A stretch of DNA of 6,985 nucleotides from Flavobacteriaceae bacterium. Lineage in GTDB: Bacteria; Bacteroidota; Bacteroidia; Flavobacteriales; Flavobacteriaceae. Each line of letters opens with the position of its first letter. Positions within the stretch are counted from its first letter, which is position 1. The stretch covers positions 17,279 through 24,263 of the forward strand of contig NZOB01000046.1 in assembly GCA_002693085.1 (NCBI GenBank), written 5' to 3'. Positions 1 through 6,985 of the stretch are shown one piece after another. The position numbers were made by a program, and so were the translations under genes. The notes under the pieces are model-generated. The model did not search any database and was not told the origin of the DNA. It was given only the letters and a program-made list of their open reading frames with translations.

Positions 1-1484
1 AGTTTTTTATCGATTTCAATGTTATTATAACCATGAATTCTTAAAATTTCTTCAATTACATCACACTCTCTATTAACATCATGTCTGTAGTTAGGAATAG
101 TAATACCAGCAGAAATATCAGTTACATTATTAATCTTAAAATCAAGCAAATTAAGTATTGATTTAATTTTTAATTTATCAATTTTAAAACCTATAAGTTT
201 ATCAACATTGTTGAAGTTCAGTACTATGTTTTTTTCATCAATTTTTCCTGGGTATTCATCCATTAAATCACTTATAATTTCTCCATTACAATGTTCAATA
301 ATAAGTGCAGCTGCACGTTTTAAAGCAAATTCTGTATTATCTAGATCAACTCCTCTTTCAAATCTATATGATGAATCAGTATTAAGGAGGTGATGTTTAG
401 AGGATTTTCTAATTGTTACTGGGTCAAAATAAGCACTTTCTAGAAATATTGTAGTGGTATCATCAGTTACTGAATGATTTAACCCACCATAAATTCCTGC
501 AATACACATCGGTGTATTATCATCACAAATCATCAAATCATCATTTGTTAAATCTCTTTCTTCACCATCTAAGGTTATAAATTTTTTAGGATTAGAAAAT
601 TTTTGAATTTTAATTGTATTTGATTTAATTTTATTCCTGTCATAAGCATGAAGTGGTTGTCCTAATTCATGCATAACATAGTTAGTAATATCAACAATAT
701 TATTTATAGGATTAATGCCAATTGCATTAAGTCTGTTTTTAATAAAATCTGGTGAATCTTTAATTTCAATATTATTAATAATAAGCCCACAGAATCTTCG
801 ACAATCTTTTGAGTCAGAAATATCAATATTAAGATTTGGAGAAATAATTGTATTGTGAAAATTTGAAATTGAAGGAGATATCAAATCAATTTGCTTATCT
901 TTTCTGTATGAAATAGCTGCACGTAAGTCTATAGATACACCAAAATGAGAAATAGCATCACATCTGTTTGGTGTAAGTCCGATTTCAAAAATTTTATCGG
1001 AATAAGATTTAAATACTTTTGAGGCTTTGGTTCCAGGTTTAATTTCTCTGTCTAATATTATAATTCCATCATGAGATTCGCCTATGCCAATTTCATCTTC
1101 TGCACACAACATTCCATGACTTTCAATATCCCTTATTTTCGCTTTTTTTATCTTTAATGAATCACCTTTTATACTTGTTAAAGTACTACCAACAGGAGCA
1201 ACAACTACTGTTTGATCTACATCTACGTTAGGTGCACCGCAAATAATTTTAAGATCATCAGAATCACCAATATCAACAGTAGTTAATTTTAGTCTATCTG
1301 CATTAGGGTGTTTAATACATTCTTTAACCTTTCCAATTAAAAGTTGAGAAAGATCAGTATTTGTATTTGAAAAATCATAAGACTTTTCAACCTCTAATCC
1401 AATATCAGTAAGTAATTCAGCACATTCTTTAAAATCTAGATTTTCGTCTATAATTTCAGAGATCCATTTAAAAGAAATTTTCAT
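1..1484 (-). CDS. pheT: Phenylalanine--tRNA ligase beta subunit, N-terminal 494 residues (3' end outside window)
   Basis: PheT pairs with PheS as an alpha2beta2 cytoplasmic enzyme that charges tRNA-Phe; the beta subunit binds tRNA and edits mis-charged Tyr-tRNA. The frame is open with no stop from the ATG at 1484 down to base 3; bases 1-2 belong to the next codon. The protein begins MKISFKWISEII, typical of PheT. An EMAP/OB tRNA-binding domain lies at about residues 40-150 (LIGKVKECIKHPNADRLKL, then CGAPN). The B3/B4 editing domain covers about 165-400 (NIVDITNYVMHELGQPLHAYD at 262-282, SSYRFERGVD at 371-380). A B5 domain lies at about 405-490 (IPNYRHDVNRECDVIEEILR). The remaining roughly 300 residues of a usual ~800-residue PheT, including the synthetase-like core and the C-terminal ferredoxin-fold anticodon-binding domain, fall beyond the left edge. 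The start is 29 bp after the recG stop on the same strand, so read-through from recG is likely. No clear Shine-Dalgarno site is visible. The identity is very secure. Confidence 0.96.
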   Translation of the reverse strand, partial: MKISFKWISEIIDENLDFKECAELLTDIGLEVEKSYDFSNTNTDLSQLLIGKVKECIKHPNADRLKLTTVDIGDSDDLKIICGAPNVDVDQTVVVAPVGSTLTSIKGDSLKIKKAKIRDIESHGMLCAEDEIGIGESHDGIIILDREIKPGTKASKVFKSYSDKIFEIGLTPNRCDAISHFGVSIDLRAAISYRKDKQIDLISPSISNFHNTIISPNLNIDISDSKDCRRFCGLIINNIEIKDSPDFIKNRLNAIGINPINNIVDITNYVMHELGQPLHAYDRNKIKSNTIKIQKFSNPKKFITLDGEERDLTNDDLMICDDNTPMCIAGIYGGLNHSVTDDTTTIFLESAYFDPVTIRKSSKHHLLNTDSSYRFERGVDLDNTEFALKRAAALIIEHCNGEIISDLMDEYPGKIDEKNIVLNFNNVDKLIGFKIDKLKIKSILNLLDFKINNVTDISAGITIPNYRHDVNRECDVIEEILRIHGYNNIEIDKK

Positions 1485-1513
1485 TTCTGTAAAGATATAT
1501 TATCAATAATTAA

Positions 1514-3616
1514 TTAACCAATTATATTCCAGGATTTATTATTTGAATTATTAACCAAATATGATTTTATATTGTTATTAGATATGTTTTTTAAATCAGG
1601 ATCAGTTGATAATAGTTTTTTAACTTCTTCAAAAGCTTCATTAAATACATCACCATCATTCACTATGTCACCAAGCTTAAAATCTAAATCACCACTCTGT
1701 CTTGTGCCTAAAACATCACCAGGTCCTCTTAATTTTAAATCTATTTCAGAAATTTTAAAACCATTGTTAGTCTCTGTCATTGCTTTTATTCTAGTTTGTG
1801 CATCATTACTTAAATTATCTTTAGTCATCAGAATACAATAACTTTCATAACTTCCTCTACCAACTCTTCCCCTAAGTTGATGCATTTGAGACAGTCCAAA
1901 TCTTTCGGCACTTTCAATAATCATAACAGATGCATTTGGAACATTAACACCAACTTCAATTACTGTTGTTGAAATTAAAATATTTGTTTTACCATCAATA
2001 AATCTTTTCATTTCGAAATCTTTATCATTATTTTTCATCTTTCCATGTAAAACTCCAACTTGGTATTTATCTCTTGGAAAATCCCTTAATAAACTTTCAT
2101 AGCCATCTTCAAGAAACTTTAAATCCATTTTTTTAGATTCTTCAATTAGTGGATATACTATATAGACTTGTCTTCCTGACTTAATTTGATCTTTTAAAAA
2201 AGCAAATACTTTTAACCTATTACTATCCTTTCTGTGAACTGTAACAATATCCTTTCTACCTGGTGGCATCTCATCTATTATTGATATATCAAGATCTCCA
2301 TATAAACTCATTGTCAATGTTCTGGGTATTGGAGTTGCAGTCATAATTAAAACATGAGGAGGGGGGTTGTTTTTTTTCCACATTTTACTTCTTTGCTTAA
2401 CACCAAACTTATGTTGTTCATCAATTACCACATAACCAAGATTTTTAAACATAACATCATCTTCAAAAAGAGCATGCGTTCCAATTAAAACATCTATTTT
2501 ACCAATAATTAAATCAGATAATATTAATTTTCTCTGTGATTTAGTTGTTGAGCCAGTTAAAACTTCAACATTAATATTAATATCACTTAAATAGTTAATA
2601 AAAGATGAAAAATGTTGTTGTGCTAAAATTTCAGTAGGTGCAACAACGCATGATTGAAAATTATTTTCAACAGCAATTATAATTGACATAATAGCAACAA
2701 TTGTCTTTCCTGAACCAACATCGCCTTGAAGTAGACGATTCATTTGTTTTTTACTAAAAAAATCTTCGCGAATTTCCTTTAAGACCTTTTTTTGAGAATT
2801 TGTTAAATCAAAGTTTAATTTACTGTCGTAAAAAGTCTTGAATTTATTGCTGATTAAAGGAAAGTAATATCCAGGATTAATTCTTTTTCTTTTGATTTTA
2901 ATTAGATTAAACCTTAATTGATTGAAGAAAAACTCTTCAAATATTATTTTCTTCTTAGCTATTTCTAAATGCTTAAAATCTTTAGGAAAATGTATATTAA
3001 TTAATGATTTTCTTGTAGAATAAAAATTATATTTTTCATTAATTTCTTTATTAAGATTTTCATTTAATTCATCTTCAACAAATAAAAAAATATTTTTAAT
3101 AATTTTTATAAAAAAATTATTTGTTATTCCATGATTAATAAGTTTTTCTGTTGAATGATAAACGGGTTTAATCTTTACAAAACCTTTTTTTACAATTGAA
3201 TTCATTCTTTCAAATTCTGGATGAACCATATTTGGTTTATTGTTAAACCAAGATAATCTACCAAACAATACATATTCTTTATTAAGTTCAATTGATTTTT
3301 CTACCCAACTTAGACCTTTAAACCAGTTAATTGTCATGTAATTATATCCATCAAAAAATTTTCCCTCAAGTCTATATTTATTGGAAAATTTTACCAGTTT
3401 TAAATCTTTAAATACTCCTTTAATCTGAACATGAACCATTTCATTTTTAATTTCAGAAATTTTAAAAAATTTAGATCTATCTATATATCTGAATGGAAAA
3501 TTATAAAGCATTTGTTGGCATGTATCTATTTTTAATTCATCTCTAATTAATTTAGATCTAATTTTACCTATTCCTTTTATAAACTCTAAAGAAGTATTTA
3601 ATTTATTGGGGTTCAC
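1514..3616 (-). CDS. recG: ATP-dependent DNA helicase RecG (complete, GTG start)
   Basis: RecG is a monomeric superfamily 2 helicase/translocase that remodels stalled replication forks, Holliday junctions, D-loops and R-loops. The 700 residues match the usual full length (about 690-700). The N-terminal wedge/OB region covers about 1-250, with the family opening LEFIKGIGKIRSKL and FPFRYIDRS at 40-48. Helicase motifs follow in order: Walker A GDVGSGKT (298-305), APTEILAQQH (326-335), DEQH box (399-402) within DEQHKFGVKQR, motif III TATPIPRT (426-433), motif V STTVIEVGVNVP (549-560) and motif VI QLRGRVGRG (580-588). The RecG C-terminal signature DLKLRGPGDVLGTRQSG spans 626-642. The start codon is GTG: an in-frame TGA sits two codons upstream and the first internal ATG is residue 36, inside the conserved N-terminus. 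The short C-terminal tail ending SWNIIG resembles Bacteroidota RecG ends. The gene lies upstream of pheT and is divergent from the PcrA/UvrD-type gene. All motifs are intact, so it is probably functional. Confidence 0.97.
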   Translation of the reverse strand: MNPNKLNTSLEFIKGIGKIRSKLIRDELKIDTCQQMLYNFPFRYIDRSKFFKISEIKNEMVHVQIKGVFKDLKLVKFSNKYRLEGKFFDGYNYMTINWFKGLSWVEKSIELNKEYVLFGRLSWFNNKPNMVHPEFERMNSIVKKGFVKIKPVYHSTEKLINHGITNNFFIKIIKNIFLFVEDELNENLNKEINEKYNFYSTRKSLINIHFPKDFKHLEIAKKKIIFEEFFFNQLRFNLIKIKRKRINPGYYFPLISNKFKTFYDSKLNFDLTNSQKKVLKEIREDFFSKKQMNRLLQGDVGSGKTIVAIMSIIIAVENNFQSCVVAPTEILAQQHFSSFINYLSDININVEVLTGSTTKSQRKLILSDLIIGKIDVLIGTHALFEDDVMFKNLGYVVIDEQHKFGVKQRSKMWKKNNPPPHVLIMTATPIPRTLTMSLYGDLDISIIDEMPPGRKDIVTVHRKDSNRLKVFAFLKDQIKSGRQVYIVYPLIEESKKMDLKFLEDGYESLLRDFPRDKYQVGVLHGKMKNNDKDFEMKRFIDGKTNILISTTVIEVGVNVPNASVMIIESAERFGLSQMHQLRGRVGRGSYESYCILMTKDNLSNDAQTRIKAMTETNNGFKISEIDLKLRGPGDVLGTRQSGDLDFKLGDIVNDGDVFNEAFEEVKKLLSTDPDLKNISNNNIKSYLVNNSNNKSWNIIG

Positions 3617-3669
3617 TTCTCAAATTTAATTTATTAACTTTAAAGTTTAATAACAGTTAAAACTTAAAA
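3617..3669. promoter_or_regulatory. Divergent promoter region between recG and the PcrA/UvrD-type helicase gene
   Basis: This 53-bp, almost wholly A/T spacer must carry the start signals for both divergent helicase genes unless promoters lie inside the coding regions. It contains a perfect 12-bp palindrome, AACTTTAAAGTT (3636-3647). On the minus strand, TAAATTTG (3628-3621) fits the Bacteroidota -7 consensus TAnnTTTG and ends four bases before the recG GTG. On the plus strand, TAACTTTA (3635-3642) matches that consensus except for the last base. I find no convincing -33 TTTG at the usual spacing for either. No Shine-Dalgarno sequence is evident on either side. That a promoter region exists follows from the gene arrangement; the exact elements are weakly supported because short A/T motifs arise easily here. 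Confidence 0.4.
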
Positions 3670-5910
3670 TTGACTGAATACCTTCAGAAACTTAACGAAC
3701 AACAAAAACTTCCTGTAATTCATAAAAATGGTCCGTTGATTGTTATTGCTGGAGCTGGATCTGGAAAAACAAGAGTTCTGACTTATCGTATTGTTCATTT
3801 AATTAATCAGAATATTGACCCCTTTAATATTTTAGCCTTGACATTTACAAACAAGGCAGCGGCTGAAATGAAAAAAAGAATTTCAGAAAGTGTAGGTGAT
3901 TCACAAGCTAGAAACATATGGATGGGCACATTCCATTCAGTTTTTGCAAGGATTTTAAGATCTGAAGCACCTTTATTAGGTTATCCTACAAATTTTACAA
4001 TATATGATACATATGATTCAGAAAGATTGGTTTCAAATATTATTAAAGAGCTGAATTTAAATAAAGATCATTATAAGGCTAAACAAATAAGAAATAGGAT
4101 TTCCTCTTTAAAGAATAATTTTATTACGGTTGAAAACTATTTTAACAATCCTGAGATGATTGAAGTTGATAAAATGTCTAAAAGATCAGAATTCGGAATT
4201 ATTTATAAAAGATATGTTGAAAGATGTTTTAGATCTTCTGTTATGGATTTTGACGATCTTTTACTTAAAACAAATGAATTATTGAATAAATTTCCTGAGG
4301 TCCTTTCTAAATATCAAGATAAGTTTAGGTATATACTAGTTGATGAATATCAAGATACTAACTACTCACAGTATCTAATTATAAAAGCTCTTTCTGATCG
4401 ACATCAAAATCTTTGTGTTGTAGGAGATGACTCTCAGAGTATTTATAGTTTTAGAGGGGCTAACATTGATAATATTCTAAATTTCAAAAAACACTACCCA
4501 GATTGTAAAACTTATAAACTAGAACAAAACTACAGATCATCAAATAATATTGTACAGTGTGCAAACTCATTAATCCAAAATAATCAGTTTAAGTTAGATA
4601 AAACCATATGGACTCAAAATAGTGATGGTGAAAAAATTACTATTAATAAATCAATTTCAGATTCTGATGAAGGAAGATTTGTTGCTTCTAATATATTTGA
4701 GAGAAAGAATAATGAATTTCTCAGTAATTCATCATTTGCAGTTTTATACAGGACAAATGCTCAATCTAGAGCTGTAGAGGATGCCTTGAGAAAAATTAAT
4801 ATTGAATATCAAGTTTTTGGTGGATTATCTTTTTACCAGAGAAAAGAAATAAAAGATATTTTAGCTTATTTAAGATTAATTGAAAACCTAAATGATGAAG
4901 AGAGTTTAAGAAGAATCATAAATTTTCCCTCAAGAGGAATTGGACAGACTACTTTAGATAAATTAACATTAGTCTCTGAAAGACAAAATATCTCACTTTT
5001 TGATTCTATTTCAAATCTTAATGATCCTTCAGTAAAAATTAACAAAGGAACGATAGAAAAATTAGAGAATTTCAGGAACCAAATTCTTTCTTTTAAAGTT
5101 TTTTCTCAAAATAACAATGCATACGAAACAGTATCACACATAATTAATAAAATACAAATTGTAAATTTTTATAAAAATGAAGGATCATTAGAGTCTTTTA
5201 ATAGAATTGAAAATATAGAAGAGTTAGTAAATGGTATTAATGATTTTATAGAAGGTCAAGAAGAACTCTTTGAATCAGACAAGTCACTTTCAAGATATTT
5301 AGAGGATGTTGCGCTATATTCAGAGACTGATAAACAAGTTTCTAATGAAAAAGTTTCTCTAATGACAGTTCATATGGCAAAAGGATTGGAGTTTCCAATT
5401 GTATATGTCTTAGGAATGGAAGAGAATTTATTTCCATCAATAATGAGTATTAATTCTAGAGAAGAAGTGGAAGAAGAGAGAAGGTTATTTTATGTAGCAA
5501 TGACCAGAGCTGAAAAAAGTTTAACATTAAGTTACTGTAATCAAAGATTTAAATGGGGAAATCTAATTGAATGTGAACCAAGTAGATTTCTTTCTGAAAT
5601 TGACAATAAATACACGAATAAAAACTCTTTAGATCAACAACAACCTTCTCATATTGATAACACTTTATTAAGGCTAAGAAACTTTAAAAAAAGAAAGAAC
5701 ATATCAAAACTGAAATCATTTAAATCATCCTCTCAGAAAATTAAGATTAATATTAAAATTAATGATGTGGTTTTTCATGAAAGATTTGGAAAAGGTGAGG
5801 TTAAGCAAATTGAGGAAGATGGCGAAAATTCAAGAGCAACAATTAATTTTAATAATTCAGGAGAAAAAAAAGTTCTTCTAAAATTTGCAAAATTAAAGGT
5901 TATTAAATAA
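3670..5910 (+). CDS. pcrA: UvrD/PcrA-family superfamily 1A DNA helicase with C-terminal Tudor-like domain (TTG start)
   Basis: This is a 3'-5' DNA helicase of the UvrD/PcrA/Rep family, which acts in nucleotide-excision repair, removal of recombinase filaments and clearing of transcription-replication conflicts. The 746 residues carry every SF1A motif: Q-motif LNEQQK (8-13), Walker A AGAGSGKT (27-34), Ia TFTNKAAAEMK (58-68), GTFHS (86-90), motif II VDEYQDT (224-230), motif III VGDDSQSIYSFRGA (251-264), LEQNYRS (284-290), YRTN (360-363), motif V MTVHMAKGLEFP (565-576) and motif VI RRLFYVAMTRA (604-614). A Lys/Ser-rich linker (about 666-695) leads to a compact end domain (about 697-746: NDVVFHERFGKGEV, then a Gly-Glu-Lys-Lys turn and LLKFAKLK). 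It resembles the PcrA Tudor-like domain, which binds RNA polymerase in Gram-positive PcrA. The start is TTG: an in-frame TAA lies at 3658-3660 and no ATG occurs before Walker A. The choice of pcrA over uvrD is a naming preference. The gene is divergent from recG and convergent with the lipoprotein gene. Confidence 0.95.
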   Translation: MTEYLQKLNEQQKLPVIHKNGPLIVIAGAGSGKTRVLTYRIVHLINQNIDPFNILALTFTNKAAAEMKKRISESVGDSQARNIWMGTFHSVFARILRSEAPLLGYPTNFTIYDTYDSERLVSNIIKELNLNKDHYKAKQIRNRISSLKNNFITVENYFNNPEMIEVDKMSKRSEFGIIYKRYVERCFRSSVMDFDDLLLKTNELLNKFPEVLSKYQDKFRYILVDEYQDTNYSQYLIIKALSDRHQNLCVVGDDSQSIYSFRGANIDNILNFKKHYPDCKTYKLEQNYRSSNNIVQCANSLIQNNQFKLDKTIWTQNSDGEKITINKSISDSDEGRFVASNIFERKNNEFLSNSSFAVLYRTNAQSRAVEDALRKINIEYQVFGGLSFYQRKEIKDILAYLRLIENLNDEESLRRIINFPSRGIGQTTLDKLTLVSERQNISLFDSISNLNDPSVKINKGTIEKLENFRNQILSFKVFSQNNNAYETVSHIINKIQIVNFYKNEGSLESFNRIENIEELVNGINDFIEGQEELFESDKSLSRYLEDVALYSETDKQVSNEKVSLMTVHMAKGLEFPIVYVLGMEENLFPSIMSINSREEVEEERRLFYVAMTRAEKSLTLSYCNQRFKWGNLIECEPSRFLSEIDNKYTNKNSLDQQQPSHIDNTLLRLRNFKKRKNISKLKSFKSSSQKIKINIKINDVVFHERFGKGEVKQIEEDGENSRATINFNNSGEKKVLLKFAKLKVIK

Positions 5911-5943
5911 AAAAAAGGGAACATAAAATGTCCCCTTTTCTCA
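5909..5943. terminator. Bidirectional intrinsic terminator between convergent genes
   Basis: A hairpin fills most of the 49-bp gap between two converging genes. The left arm 5913-5924 (AAAAGGGAACAT) pairs with the right arm 5928-5939 (ATGTCCCCTTTT) in 11 of 12 positions, with one A-C mismatch at 5920/5932 and a three-base AAA loop. On the minus strand the stem is followed by eight T residues (complement of 5909-5916), a strong rho-independent terminator for the OmpA-like gene, whose stop is about 20 bp before the stem. On the plus strand the stem starts two bases after the helicase stop codon, but the only T-run is the TTTT of the stem itself, followed by CTCAT. Termination of the helicase transcript is therefore probably weaker. 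Structure is seen; activity is inferred. Confidence 0.85.
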
Positions 5944-5959
5944 TATAAATTGTTAAAAA

Positions 5960-6817
5960 TTAGTTTGTTGCTGCTTTCATTCCTTGTTCAATTAAATCAT
6001 AAAATTGATCAAGTTTTGGAAGAACAACAATCCTTGTTCTTCTATTCTTGGCTCTTCCATCTGATGTGTCATTATCCATGACAGGGATGTAAGAACTTCT
6101 ACCAGCGGCAGTCATTCTTTCAGGTGGGACACCAAAATCATTTTGTAAAACTCTAACTACTGAAGTAGCTCTTTTAACACTTAAATCCCAGTTATCAAGA
6201 AGTATTTCATTTTGAATTGGTACGTTGTCAGTATGACCTTCAACCATAAATTCAATTTCCGGTTTATCTAAAACAACTTGAGCAACTTTTCCAAGAACTT
6301 CTTTTGCTCTGTCTGAAACATAATAGCTACCACTATTGAATAAAAGTTTATCTGAGATAGAGATAAATACTACTCCCTTTTCAACATTCACTTCAATATC
6401 GTTATCATTAATATCTATAAATGCACCCTTTAAGCTTGTTACTAAAGCCAAAGTAACTGAATCTCTTCTAGTAACTGCATCTTGCATTGTTCTGATAACC
6501 AGATCTTTTTCTTTGAGACTTTCTAAAGATTTTTCAAGGTTTTCTGCACCCTTTTGAGAAAGAGTAGTTAGATTACCCATATTATTTATTAAATCTTGGT
6601 TGTTTGCCTTTAAGAAAACAACTTGATCTTGAAGAGCTTTCATGTTAGCTTCAGCAGTTGCTTTTTCATCAAGACATGTATTTAGTTTTACTGTGGCAGA
6701 ATTTAAAAGATTTAGGTTTTTTTGATTAGTTGCTTCAAGTTCAGCATATTTCTTCTGAGAAACACATGAAGAAAATAAAACAATAAAACTCAATAGGTAT
6801 AAAATGCTTTTTTTCAT
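5960..6817 (-). CDS. OmpA/MotB-domain outer-membrane lipoprotein with coiled-coil spacer
   Basis: This is a predicted lipoprotein that tethers the outer membrane to peptidoglycan. The 285-residue protein starts MKKSILYLLSFIVLFSSC, a type II signal peptide with Cys18 as the expected lipidation site (lipobox FSSC). The residues after Cys18 (VSQKKYAELEA) are basic and lack the acidic run that marks surface-exported Bacteroidota lipoproteins, so a periplasm-facing position is likely. Residues of about 22-125 are Leu/Lys/Glu/Asn-rich and probably form a coiled-coil spacer. The OmpA C-terminal-like domain covers about 145-266, with LLFNSGSYYVSDRAKEVL (158-175), EGHTDN (193-198), NWDLSVKRA (209-217) and NRRTRIVV (258-265). 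Asp197 and Arg216 match the pair that contacts diaminopimelate in OmpA-like domains. The four-residue-longer gap between them is MotB-like. The sequence closely resembles OmpA-family proteins I know from Flavobacteriia. No MotB transmembrane helix or MotA partner is present, so a flagellar stator role is unlikely. The ATG start is set by the signal peptide. Confidence 0.92.
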   Translation of the reverse strand: MKKSILYLLSFIVLFSSCVSQKKYAELEATNQKNLNLLNSATVKLNTCLDEKATAEANMKALQDQVVFLKANNQDLINNMGNLTTLSQKGAENLEKSLESLKEKDLVIRTMQDAVTRRDSVTLALVTSLKGAFIDINDNDIEVNVEKGVVFISISDKLLFNSGSYYVSDRAKEVLGKVAQVVLDKPEIEFMVEGHTDNVPIQNEILLDNWDLSVKRATSVVRVLQNDFGVPPERMTAAGRSSYIPVMDNDTSDGRAKNRRTRIVVLPKLDQFYDLIEQGMKAATN

Positions 6818-6837
6818 GATTTATATTTTTATCTAAT

Positions 6838-6985
6838 TTATAAAATTAAAGAAAAGTTTCTGGTTAAAATTTTATTAAATTTTAGAAAAGATTTTTTTAC
6901 TTCTAAAGAAATAATTGTAAAAAATTGATTTACAGTAGTAAAATTTATAAAAATTAAAAAAATAAACTTTTCTTTAATTTTATAA
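6838..6985. repeat. Long inverted repeat with perfect 22-bp arms upstream of the lipoprotein gene
   Basis: Bases 6838-6859 and 6964-6985 are exact reverse complements over 22 bp (the left arm begins TTATAAAATTAAAG and ends AAAAGTTT). Pairing continues inward less perfectly to 6884 and 6939, giving 47-nt arms with 40 of 47 positions complementary around a 54-nt centre. The centre holds a smaller inverted pair, TTTTTTAC (6893-6900) and GTAAAAAA (6917-6924). The right arm ends on the last base of the window, so the repeat may extend further, or the sequence may have been cut or broken there. The element starts 21 bp upstream of the lipoprotein ATG, so it overlaps that gene's promoter and leader. 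I see no ORF or transposase in it. It could be a small non-autonomous element, a terminator or regulatory hairpin for a neighbour beyond the edge, or an assembly fold-back. Confidence 0.7.

Noticed and set aside
208..393. Plus-strand open frame of 61 codons
   Set aside because: It lies wholly inside pheT on the opposite strand; its translation is low-complexity and matches no family I know, while the minus-strand frame reads as an uninterrupted PheT.
1485..1513. Possible separate pheT promoter (TATCTTTA on the minus strand, near TAnnTTTG)
   Set aside because: The last base of the motif does not match, no -33 element is visible upstream, and the 29-bp gap fits co-transcription with recG.
1572..1841. 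Plus-strand open frame of 89 codons
   Set aside because: It is antisense to the conserved C-terminal part of recG (the LRGPGDVLGTRQSG region); its Ser/Leu-rich translation is what such a shadow gives.
6336..6557. Plus-strand open frame of 73 codons
   Set aside because: It is antisense to the coiled coil and the start of the OmpA domain of the lipoprotein gene, with no recognisable protein features of its own.
5960..6817. MotB flagellar or gliding stator protein
   Set aside because: The OmpA domain has MotB-like spacing, but the N-terminus is a lipoprotein signal with a lipobox Cys, not a stator transmembrane helix, and no MotA-like gene is next to it.
1..6985. Defence system, CRISPR array, tRNA or rRNA gene, transposase or prophage gene
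   Set aside because: Nearly all sequence is taken by four well-recognised housekeeping genes; I saw no direct-repeat array, tRNA-like cloverleaf or mobile-element protein. RecG and the PcrA/UvrD-type protein have ordinary family architecture without fused effector domains.

Overview
The window is low-GC, AT-rich bacterial DNA with tightly packed genes. It most likely comes from a Bacteroidota member, probably a flavobacterium-like lineage. This rests on three things. The OmpA-family lipoprotein has the layout and sequence style I associate with Flavobacteriia. The genes lack clear Shine-Dalgarno sites and have A/T-rich start regions. The RecG and PcrA/UvrD proteins have Bacteroidota-style ends. 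The assignment comes from recognition, not from a search.

Layout: bases 1-1484 (minus) hold the first 494 codons of pheT, the phenylalanyl-tRNA synthetase beta subunit, cut off by the left window edge. After a 29-bp gap comes complete recG (1514-3616, minus), which lies upstream of pheT on the same strand, so the two are probably co-transcribed recG->pheT. A 53-bp spacer separates the start of recG from the start of a divergent PcrA/UvrD-type helicase gene (3670-5910, plus). Both divergent genes appear to use non-ATG starts (GTG and TTG). The helicase gene converges on an OmpA/MotB-domain lipoprotein gene (5960-6817, minus). The 49-bp gap between them holds a compact hairpin that can act as a two-way terminator. 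The last 168 bp have no gene. They are dominated by an inverted repeat with perfect 22-bp arms, whose right arm ends exactly on the last base of the window.

Together the genes are housekeeping: translation (PheT), fork and R-loop processing (RecG), repair and transcription-linked helicase activity (PcrA/UvrD), and envelope anchoring (OmpA-like lipoprotein). I see no defence system, mobile-element gene, CRISPR array, tRNA/rRNA or biosynthetic cluster. I do not think the window contains an undescribed multigene system. The terminal inverted repeat and the shared non-ATG start region are the items most worth a second look.
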